DNA of 49,430 nt from Vibrio neptunius (lineage in GTDB: Bacteria > Pseudomonadota > Gammaproteobacteria > Enterobacterales > Vibrionaceae): contig NZ_JXXU01000069.1 in NCBI RefSeq assembly GCF_000967495.1, forward strand, positions 1 to 49,430, given 5' to 3'. Under the pieces are notes generated by a model that was given only the letters and a program-made list of their open reading frames with translations, was not told the DNA's origin and searched no databases. Below are positions 43,335-49,430 of the stretch, piece after piece; within the stretch, counting starts at the first letter, position 1, and each line of letters starts with the position of its first letter. A program made the position numbers and the translations under genes.

Positions 43335-44599
43335 GCAGAAACCTCCTTCAAAACATCAACACTAATGTTTCTCCGCTCTTCGGCTGTTAACTGAGTAAAG
43401 AATTCAATCGCATGCTCCAGTGATGGCGCGTTAGTGATAGCACTCACCAGCGCCAAGCTAGTAACCCCACAACTCCAAACTGAACGCGCATTGGATTGAG
43501 TAATGCCACCAATCGCGACGGTAGGTATGCCTGTCGAATTTAGATAAGGCATGGTATTAACCAGCTTTTGATAGAGTGCCAGTTTCACTAGCCCTTGAGG
43601 GTTGGTTGCGATTTGTTTCGTCTGGGTGGGAAAAATATGACCCAAAGCTAGATAACTTGGATTAGTCTGTGCAACTCGAAGCAACTCATAATAACCGTGG
43701 GTCGATAACCCTAGACGCAAATTGGCTTTAGCTAATTCAGCTAAGTTGCTTTCCTCAATATCCTCTTGACCTAGATGAACACCATAAGCCTGATGTTTAA
43801 TTGCTAGGCGCCAGTGATCATTGATAAAAACCTGAGCATCATGTCGACGACCAAGTGCAACCGCATCTTTAACTTGTTGCTCCAAATCATTTGCCAGTGG
43901 GTCTTTAATTCTCAACTGAACAGTTTTGACACCACTTTCTAAAAGCTTCTTGACCCATTCAACGCTATCAACAACTGGGTAAAGCCCTAAATCACATTTA
44001 GATACGGATGGAAATGCCAATTGGTTACCTGATTTAATCCAGCCAGCGCTAATTCCTAGTCGGTAATGTTCGAGAACAGGGGATGGAAAATCGATAATGT
44101 TCTCTGCCCATGTTTCACGTGAAACATTCACCATGGCTCGTGCAAGTGTAAGAGCATCTTCAAGTGTAAATGCCAAGCTGATGAGGGTAACAACCCATGC
44201 AAAGTGACGTTTACGATCAAACTCTGATTGATTGACTGAACTCGCTAACGCACATACTTGATCACGACTAGGGTCTAGCCAGATATCTAGTACCTGATTT
44301 ACATCCAAGACATCAATGTAAGCGTGAGATGAAGCTATTATGGACCTAGATGGCTTGATAGTGATCCCAGAGCAATACTCGATAAAGTACGTACATTCAT
44401 GGCCCACCACAACGGACTCCACTAAATCTGTAGCCAACTTTGTCCATTCTGAGCCATGAGATATTTGAACTGTTTGAGCTGGACTGACGCCCAGCTCAAT
44501 GTTTTGTATCTCGAAGCCTTTTTCCTTGGCCAGCTGTAAGCATTTCTCAATTTCAGGTTTGACATCAGCTAACGCTGTCGGAATAAGGATCTTTGCCAT
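43328..44599 (-). CDS. thiE: Thiamine-phosphate synthase ThiE with a long N-terminal extension
   Basis: ThiE couples HMP pyrophosphate to the thiazole phosphate. The 423-residue product is twice the usual 210. The catalytic TIM barrel is the C-terminal part, from about residue 205 (LYPVVDSVEWVKKLLESGVKTVQLRIKD, VFINDHWRLAI, GVHLGQED, LALGHIFPTQTK, TVAIGGI). The first about 200 residues are an extra domain. Its helix FTLEDALTLARAMVN recalls the C-terminal part of a ribokinase-fold ThiD, but no ATP site is visible. Long ThiE proteins are usual in vibrios. It shares one base with the thiC stop. The gene also carries a parS1 site. Confidence 0.88.
   Translation of the reverse strand: MAKILIPTALADVKPEIEKCLQLAKEKGFEIQNIELGVSPAQTVQISHGSEWTKLATDLVESVVVGHECTYFIEYCSGITIKPSRSIIASSHAYIDVLDVNQVLDIWLDPSRDQVCALASSVNQSEFDRKRHFAWVVTLISLAFTLEDALTLARAMVNVSRETWAENIIDFPSPVLEHYRLGISAGWIKSGNQLAFPSVSKCDLGLYPVVDSVEWVKKLLESGVKTVQLRIKDPLANDLEQQVKDAVALGRRHDAQVFINDHWRLAIKHQAYGVHLGQEDIEESNLAELAKANLRLGLSTHGYYELLRVAQTNPSYLALGHIFPTQTKQIATNPQGLVKLALYQKLVNTMPYLNSTGIPTVAIGGITQSNARSVWSCGVTSLALVSAITNAPSLEHAIEFFTQLTAEERRNISVDVLKEVSAC
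44111..44126. other. parS1: parS1 centromere site (perfect) inside thiE
   Basis: This is the same perfect palindrome TGTTTCACGTGAAACA as at 40402, here read through as coding sequence (VNVSRET) in the N-terminal extension of ThiE. It is 3.7 kb from the central site. Confidence 0.95.
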
Positions 44600-46539
44600 T
44601 ACTCCTCCGTTACAGCCGTAGCAGCGGGATGGTAAAGCTCTGAGCCCGTGTCACGAAACTCCTTCGATTTCTGACGCATACCTTCAAGTGGATCATCCAA
44701 CATTTTGACACTGATCGCTTGGTCCGCTGCTACTTGCTCAGTATCTTTGGCGTATTCACGCACCTCTTGTGAGATCTTCATTGAGCAGAATTTTGGACCA
44801 CACATAGAGCAGAAATGGGCGACTTTACCCGATTCTTGAGGCAGGGTTTCATCATGGAAAGCACGTGCAGTATCAGGATCGAGCGCAAGGTTAAACTGGT
44901 CTTCCCAACGGAACTCAAATCGTGCTTTTGATAGTGCATTATCGCGCACTTGTGCTCCTGGGTGCCCTTTAGCTAAGTCGGCAGCGTGCGCGGCAAGTTT
45001 ATAGGTAATCAGCCCAGTTTTTACGTCTTCTTTATTAGGCAGGCCTAAGTGTTCTTTTGGGGTCACATAACACAGCATTGCACACCCGTACCAACCGATC
45101 ATCGCCGCACCAATACCTGATGTAATGTGGTCATAGCCCGGAGCAATATCTGTGGTTAGAGGGCCGAGCGTATAGAAAGGGGCTTCATGGCAATGCTCTA
45201 GCTGCTCTTCCATGTTCTCTTTAATCATATGCATTGGCACATGTCCTGGGCCTTCAATGATCACCTGAACATCATACTCCCATGCGATCTTTGTAAGCTC
45301 TCCAAGGGTGCGTAATTCTGCAAACTGGGCTTCATCATTTGCATCGGCGACAGAGCCAGGGCGCAGGCCATCACCAAGCGATAGCGCCACATCGTATTTA
45401 GCACAGATTTCACAGATCTCGCGGAAGTTGGTATAGAGGAAGCTTTCCTGATGATGAGCAAGACACCATTTAGCAATGATAGATCCACCGCGTGAAACAA
45501 TGCCTGTCACGCGTTTGGCTGTCATAGGTACATAGCGAAGGAGTAAGCCCGCATGGATAGTAAAGTAATCGACGCCCTGCTCCGCTTGCTCAATTAAAGT
45601 GTCGCGCATCACCTCCCAATTGAGGTTTTCAGCAACGCCGTTCACTTTCTCCAATGCTTGATACATAGGTACTGTACCAATTGGGACAGGGCTATTACGC
45701 AGAATCCATTCGCGAGTCTCGTGAATATTACGACCAGTAGACAAGTCCATCACTGTGTCGCCCCCCCAACGTGTCGACCAAACCAGCTTTTCAACTTCTT
45801 CCTCAATTGATGAGGTCACAGAGGAGTTACCAATGTTGGCGTTTACCTTCACAAGAAAGTTACGGCCAATGATCATAGGCTCAGATTCTGGGTGATTGAT
45901 GTTTGAAGGGATAATGGCACGACCCTCGGCGACTTCTTTTCGCACGAATTCAGCGCTGATTTCGTCGGGAAGATTGGCACCAAAACTTTGCCCAAGGTGC
46001 TGCTGATTGAGAACCTGATCGCGATACTTTACGCGGCCCATATTTTCGCGTAATGCAATGTACTCCATCTCAGGTGTGATAATGCCTTTGCGGGCATAGT
46101 GCAGCTGAGTAACGCATTGGCCATCTTTCGCACGGCGGATGCGTGGCAAGTTGCCATATCGAAGCTCATCGAGCGTTTCATCTTTCAATCGCTGCTTGGT
46201 GTATACAGAGCTGACATCATCGAGTACTTCTGTATCGCTACGTTCTTCTATCCATTCATCTCTCAGTTTAGGTAATCCACTGTACAGGTCTATTTTATGC
46301 GTAGGATCGGTATAGACGCCTGAAGTATCATAGACACGTACTGGCTCATTTGGCTCAAAAATTGGAGAGTCTTTGGTGCCCCCAATCAAACTATCTGCGA
46401 GAGATATTTCGCGCATCGGGACACGAATGTCAGGGCGTGAACCCTCAACGTATACTTTGTGAGAATTAGGGTACGGTTGTACAGAAAGAGAATCAATGAA
46501 CTGTTTTGCTTCCAGTCTCGCTTGCTTGCGACTCGACAT
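44599..46539 (-). CDS. thiC: Phosphomethylpyrimidine synthase ThiC
   Basis: This radical-SAM enzyme turns aminoimidazole ribotide into HMP phosphate, the pyrimidine half of thiamine. It has 646 residues. Its C-terminal cluster motif is CSMCGPKFC, and other family motifs are RGGSIIAKWCLAHHQESFLY and EGPGHVPMHMI. It leads the operon, behind the TPP riboswitch. The start has an AAGGA site 8-9 nt upstream. Confidence 0.98.
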   Translation of the reverse strand: MSSRKQARLEAKQFIDSLSVQPYPNSHKVYVEGSRPDIRVPMREISLADSLIGGTKDSPIFEPNEPVRVYDTSGVYTDPTHKIDLYSGLPKLRDEWIEERSDTEVLDDVSSVYTKQRLKDETLDELRYGNLPRIRRAKDGQCVTQLHYARKGIITPEMEYIALRENMGRVKYRDQVLNQQHLGQSFGANLPDEISAEFVRKEVAEGRAIIPSNINHPESEPMIIGRNFLVKVNANIGNSSVTSSIEEEVEKLVWSTRWGGDTVMDLSTGRNIHETREWILRNSPVPIGTVPMYQALEKVNGVAENLNWEVMRDTLIEQAEQGVDYFTIHAGLLLRYVPMTAKRVTGIVSRGGSIIAKWCLAHHQESFLYTNFREICEICAKYDVALSLGDGLRPGSVADANDEAQFAELRTLGELTKIAWEYDVQVIIEGPGHVPMHMIKENMEEQLEHCHEAPFYTLGPLTTDIAPGYDHITSGIGAAMIGWYGCAMLCYVTPKEHLGLPNKEDVKTGLITYKLAAHAADLAKGHPGAQVRDNALSKARFEFRWEDQFNLALDPDTARAFHDETLPQESGKVAHFCSMCGPKFCSMKISQEVREYAKDTEQVAADQAISVKMLDDPLEGMRQKSKEFRDTGSELYHPAATAVTEE

Positions 46540-46722
46540 AGCATTTTTCCTTGCTTTGTTATTCTAGATAAAAAGATTTTGGATAAAAATGCTTGGCGGA
46601 TAGATGCGACAAGAGGAGTCAAAATACAGGTGATGCGACTAGAGTGTTAACTAATGATCACCGAAACAACTTCGACTATTTGATAGATGCACCCAGAGAG
46701 AATTCTGGTGTAGGTATCGTCT

Positions 46723-46804
46723 CTTGTTCCCTTCGCAGGTGTTAGCCTGATCAGGTTCAACGGATCCCGAATTAACGGTCTCAGCCTTATGGCACTCCGA
46801 CAAG
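46723..46804 (-). ncRNA. TPP (THI-box) riboswitch of the thiamine operon
   Basis: On the minus strand the element begins CTTGTCGGAGTGCC and contains the pyrimidine-sensor CTGAGA. It continues through ACCTGATCAGGCTAACACC, GCGAAGGGAA, and closes with ACAAG pairing to the 5' CTTGT as P1. All conserved parts of the THI box are present. It lies about 180 nt upstream of thiC and would turn the operon off when thiamine pyrophosphate is plentiful. Confidence 0.97.
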
Positions 46805-46818
46805 TAAAATCAGTATAT

Positions 46819-46844
46819 AAAAACGGCCTGGTGAAACCAAGCCG
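46819..46844 (-). terminator. Terminator of crcB
   Basis: The hairpin CGGCCTGGT-GAA-ACCAAGCCG is followed by UUUUU on the minus strand. It separates crcB from the thiamine leader, only 15 nt before the riboswitch. Confidence 0.8.
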
Positions 46845-46877
46845 AGTTGTTTATTTTTAGAACAATTTTATCAAGTA

Positions 46878-47261
46878 TTAGCTTTTGATCAGCATTTGAA
46901 AGCCTATCCAAGCCGCCGATATACTCAAGACAACATTGAGCAGTACATTTAGCCCCATCTTGAAAAATGCACCTTGCTGCATAAGAAGTACATTGTCCAT
47001 GGAAAAGGTTGAGAAGGTGGTCAGCGCGCCAAGGAAGCCTAGGCCGATGATTTGACGCCATGGTTCGGTGGCCAACACTTCATTTTCAAATGCGGCAATC
47101 AACAAGCCCATAATAAATGAACCCACAACGTTGACCGTGAGCGTACCATAGGGGAAACCTCGCCCGAGCAATACCGCACAAAACTCCGAAACTAAGTATC
47201 GCGAGCATGCACCAAAGGCACCACCCAATGCGATAAATCCAAGTATAGAAAGTTGTCCCAT
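46878..47261 (-). CDS. crcB: Fluoride channel CrcB/Fluc
   Basis: It encodes a 127-residue inner-membrane protein with four membrane segments. It forms dual-topology dimers that export fluoride. The signatures are GGAFGACSRYLVSE, YGTLTVNVVGSFIMG, and the TTFSTFSMD sequence lining the pore. No fluoride riboswitch is evident upstream. The ribosome site is AGGAGG. Confidence 0.94.
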   Translation of the reverse strand: MGQLSILGFIALGGAFGACSRYLVSEFCAVLLGRGFPYGTLTVNVVGSFIMGLLIAAFENEVLATEPWRQIIGLGFLGALTTFSTFSMDNVLLMQQGAFFKMGLNVLLNVVLSISAAWIGFQMLIKS

Positions 47262-47333
47262 GGTTCCTCCTGTAACATTCTGCCGTATTGTATCTGGAAC
47301 AAGGCTATTTTCGAATCAAAATCGCAACACATT

Positions 47334-47354
47334 ATCTCAAATTAATTTTGAGAT
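47334..47354. repeat. AT-rich inverted repeat after the multicopper oxidase gene
   Basis: The arms ATCTCAAA and TTTGAGAT are perfect, with a 5-nt loop TTAAT. It follows the oxidase stop and may be a weak terminator, or an element of the crcB promoter. Confidence 0.4.
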
Positions 47355-47371
47355 TTAAAAAGTTACAGGAG

Positions 47372-48754
47372 TCACTTTACCTCGATGTAACCCATTAGTC
47401 CGGTTTTCATGTGTTCAATGACGTGGCAGTGATACATCCAGCGCCCTGGATTATCGGCAACAAACGCCGCTTTGGCTCTGCCGTTTTTGCCTAGTAGTAC
47501 GGTATCGGTATGGAACGGTTCAGCAATCTTTTTACCGTCCATTTCCAGAACAGTGAATGTATGACCATGAATATGAATTGGGTGGTGATATTGGGTAACG
47601 TTCTTCAAATCAAATATATAAGTTTTACCGTACTCGAGCGTCGCCAACGGAGCCGGGATGTTATCTTTACTCATGCCTTCCCACGCTCTCTTATTGGTTA
47701 ACCAGAACTTGGGCATAGCTTTGCCATCTTTACTCGTTGGAGTAACCGCTCCCTCCCACTCAAAAACAAAGTCAATTTCCTCAGCATTAGCCAAATCAAG
47801 CTGAGGCACTGGATTCAATGGTAACTTGGGCAACGGTTGAGACTCAGGCAAAGAGGATTCGACAACTTCGAATTCACACAAAGGAAATGGGAAACGTCCC
47901 TTCATTTGACGAACATAGACACGCTCACCAGCTTGAGGAGCAATAAGACCTACATCTACCCTCATTCCTGGGCCAACTTTATGCTGAGATAGCTTATAGG
48001 GCGTTTTTACGGGGTTACCATCAATAGCAATGACCCATGCCTCAGCACCTTCCACTACAATCGGGTAGGTAATGGTATTGTCGACGTTGGCGATTCGTAA
48101 CCGTGTCGTTGCTCTGGTCTTGAGTTGGTAAATAGGCTCATGTATTCCATTCACACTGCTCCACTCCCCAGGGGTGCCCATTCGCGCACTCATACGCGGG
48201 ATCATTAAGTCTTTCCACTGGCCTTTTTTATCGAGGTGCCAGTGCTTGAGCATCAACTCGTGTTCTTCATCGAAGATAACAGGCTGACTTTCCTCGACAA
48301 TGATCAGTCCAACCAACCCCATTCCAAGCTGCTTAACACTGTTCATGTGCGGGTGGTACCAGAATGTGCCGGCATCAGGTGGTGTAAATTCATAGCTGAA
48401 GGTCTCACCTGGCATGATGGGAGGCTGGCTAAGGAATGGAACACCATCCATTTCAATCGGTATTCTCAGGCCATGCCAATGGATGGTAGTAGGCTCTGAA
48501 AGCTTATTAGTGAATCTTATGATGACAGGCTCACCTTGACGACAACGAATCGTTGGGGCTGGAATCTGTCCATTGAATCCAAGCACTTGGGTTTGATAAC
48601 CAGGCACCAATTCTGCAGTAGCAGGTTCAGCCGTTATATCGTAGACATAACGCCCCTCAGGATCGGTTGAACGATTGACTGAGCAAGCGGGCAAAATACT
48701 GAGCGCCGAAATGGCGAGTGAGGATTGCAGGAAGCGACGACGAGAAATTTCCAT
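47372..48754 (-). CDS. Multicopper oxidase, Tat-exported, possible lipoprotein
   Basis: It encodes a 460-residue three-cupredoxin-domain oxidase. The N-terminus ISRRRFLQSSLAISALSIL is a twin-arginine signal, and LPAC after it is lipobox-like, so it may be a Tat-exported lipoprotein. The copper ligands are in HWHGLRI, WYHPHMNS, HHPIHIHGHTF and HCHVIEHMKTGLM, so the trinuclear and type 1 centres are complete. Candidate roles are copper tolerance (CueO-like) or a cell-division-associated SufI-type protein. The intact ligand set argues against SufI, which has lost copper. Its export would depend on tatABC in this window. Confidence 0.88.
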   Translation of the reverse strand: MEISRRRFLQSSLAISALSILPACSVNRSTDPEGRYVYDITAEPATAELVPGYQTQVLGFNGQIPAPTIRCRQGEPVIIRFTNKLSEPTTIHWHGLRIPIEMDGVPFLSQPPIMPGETFSYEFTPPDAGTFWYHPHMNSVKQLGMGLVGLIIVEESQPVIFDEEHELMLKHWHLDKKGQWKDLMIPRMSARMGTPGEWSSVNGIHEPIYQLKTRATTRLRIANVDNTITYPIVVEGAEAWVIAIDGNPVKTPYKLSQHKVGPGMRVDVGLIAPQAGERVYVRQMKGRFPFPLCEFEVVESSLPESQPLPKLPLNPVPQLDLANAEEIDFVFEWEGAVTPTSKDGKAMPKFWLTNKRAWEGMSKDNIPAPLATLEYGKTYIFDLKNVTQYHHPIHIHGHTFTVLEMDGKKIAEPFHTDTVLLGKNGRAKAAFVADNPGRWMYHCHVIEHMKTGLMGYIEVK

Positions 48755-49086
48755 ATACTGATAACTTTTAGTGATGCGTCTGCAAAATGTAACAAACTAT
48801 TAGTAATAATTCTCAACAAGAGAGCAAGTTTTGGCAAGCCACGATAAATTGGATGCAACAATTTGGAGTTGGCTTAAGAAATATCTCATTCATTACTGCT
48901 CAATCTAAAAGAGTACTGGCCTATACGACTTAAGCGATTAGGGAAATATAGGGGCAGATGCTCTGCTCTTGTAGCTGGGACTCGCTGTCGATATGAGATG
49001 ACTATTCATATGCCATATGCTCTAGAAGATAGAAATCCCTGAAATGTGTTGCTTGGTAATTAGGGAAATCAGTAAACAGTGAAATG
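48755..49086. other. Intergenic region, no gene seen
   Basis: These 332 bp lie between the oxidase start and a terminator-like hairpin. They must hold the oxidase promoter. I see no coding sequence, RNA or repeat that I can support. Confidence 0.5.
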
Positions 49087-49119
49087 AAAAAGGCCCTAGT
49101 CTTTCGACTAGAGCCTTAA
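49087..49119 (-). terminator. Terminator after tRNA-like copy 1
   Basis: The hairpin AAGGCTCTAGTCG-AAA-GACTAGGGCCTT with a U-run on the minus strand follows the 3' CCA-type end of a tRNA-like unit. It is likely the end of an incoming tRNA/rRNA operon transcript. Confidence 0.8.
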
Positions 49120-49122
49120 ATA

Positions 49123-49192
49123 TGGCAGGGGTGGAGAGATTCGAACTTCTAACACGCGCGTCTTTGGTAGTGGCGGAATCCGCTGCTCGCTC
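49123..49192 (-). pseudogene. tRNA(Trp)-like degenerate copy 1
   Basis: The minus strand reads TTCGAATCTCTCC and ACCCCTGCCA, the T-loop, T-stem and acceptor end (with CCA) of a tRNA beginning AGGGGTG, as tRNA(Trp) does. The piece GAGCAGCGG of the D-arm side is present. The normal anticodon loop is absent and the 5' acceptor strand is lost. The T-stem has changes (TTAGAAG). It is not expected to be functional. Confidence 0.65.
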
Positions 49193-49199
49193 CTAGCTA

Positions 49200-49240
49200 C
49201 AAAAGAAAAAGCTCTAGCATTTCTGCTAGATCCTTGAATG
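49200..49240 (-). terminator. Terminator-like hairpin between tRNA-like copies 1 and 2
   Basis: The hairpin AAGCTCTAGCA-TTTC-TGCTAGATCCTT is the equivalent of the terminator following each repeat unit, with a U-run on the minus strand. Confidence 0.65.
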
Positions 49241-49309
49241 TGGCAGGGGTGGAGAGATTCAGCTCCCAACACGCGCGTCTTTGGTAGTGGCGGAATCCGC
49301 TGCTCGTTC
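49241..49309 (-). pseudogene. tRNA(Trp)-like degenerate copy 2
   Basis: This is a nearly identical copy of copy 1, in tandem 118 bp away. The conserved T-loop TTCGAAT is replaced by a shorter sequence (GCTGAATC), so the T-arm is broken. The 5' acceptor strand is again missing. Confidence 0.65.
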
Positions 49310-49319
49310 CTAGCTACAA

Positions 49320-49357
49320 AAGAAAAAGCTCTAGCATTTCTGCTAGAGCCTTGAATG
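49320..49357 (-). terminator. Terminator-like hairpin between tRNA-like copies 2 and 3
   Basis: The hairpin AAGCTCTAGCA-TTTC-TGCTAGAGCCTT has a U-run on the minus strand and is the same element as between copies 1 and 2, with better pairing. Confidence 0.7.
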
Positions 49358-49430
49358 TGGCAGGGGTGGAGAGATTCGAACTCCCAACACGCGCTATTTT
49401 TGGTAAGTCGGGGGAATCCGCTGCTCTGCC
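49358..49430 (-). tRNA. tRNA(Trp)-like copy 3, cut by the window edge
   Basis: This third unit has an intact T-arm (GGGAGTTCGAATCTCTCC), acceptor end CACCCCTGCCA and D-arm side GGCAGAGCAGCGG. The anticodon region is longer than a normal tRNA and is not the expected CCA loop. Its 5' end is outside the window. It may be the functional gene mis-sequenced, or a further degenerate copy. Confidence 0.4.

Noticed and set aside
44111..44126. Regulatory operator for thiE at the perfect palindrome
   Set aside because: The palindrome is identical to the parS site at 40402 and to the ParB consensus and lies within coding sequence, so the centromere explanation is better.
49123..49430. CRISPR array
   Set aside because: The repeats are 117-118 bp, contiguous, and consist of tRNA 3' halves and terminators. 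There are no short repeats with unique spacers.

Overview
This is a stretch of core chromosome from a Vibrio species (Vibrionaceae, Gammaproteobacteria). The gene order matches, from memory, the origin-proximal arm of Vibrio cholerae chromosome I (about VC0060 to beyond VC0108): thiCEFSGH, pepP, a LysR regulator, a Bcr/CflA pump, tsrA, asnC, a GGDEF-EAL protein, rsmJ, uspA/ftnA/uspB, ubiEJB, tatABC, hemB, polA, spf, engB, cytochrome c4, yihI, hemN and ilvYC. The species cannot be named from sequence alone.

Layout. 1-2.9 kb: ilvC with its divergent activator ilvY. 2.9-6.2 kb: hemN, then a methyltransferase-yihI-DUF2489 operon. 6.4-12.6 kb: an RNA-rich block with three regulatory small RNAs on the minus strand: a CsrB/CsrC-type RNA, Spot 42 and RyhB. 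They are interleaved with cytochrome c4, engB and polA. A fourth small transcript may lie downstream of Spot 42. 12.6-21.3 kb: a GNAT acetyltransferase, hemB, tatD, tatABC, ubiEJB and rmuC. 21.4-26.8 kb: an accessory block with a DMT permease, an HDOD protein, a decayed YHS-domain gene, a ToxR-like membrane regulator with an overlapping partner gene, and a complete aerolysin-family pore-forming toxin. 26.8-35.9 kb: a flavoprotein, uspB, ftnA, uspA, a second DMT permease, a lysine-rich unknown protein, rsmJ, a membrane GGDEF-EAL protein and asnC. 35.9-40.4 kb: a TsrA-like H-NS-related protein, an MFS pump, a LysR regulator and an aminopeptidase P. 40.4-46.8 kb: the thiamine operon thiCEFSGH behind a TPP riboswitch. 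46.9-48.8 kb: crcB and a Tat-exported multicopper oxidase. The right edge holds tandem degenerate tRNA(Trp)-like 3' halves, each with a terminator hairpin. They look like the tail of a tRNA or rRNA operon entering from the right.

The most notable non-genic structure is a set of three parS1-type ParB sites, at about 37.3, 40.4 and 44.1 kb. Two are perfect 16-bp palindromes. Together they mark this region as the probable centromere of chromosome I. The most notable accessory system is the aerolysin gene with its apparent dedicated regulator pair, set in otherwise syntenic core DNA. Most genes in the window are housekeeping (heme, ubiquinone, thiamine, branched-chain amino acids, protein export).
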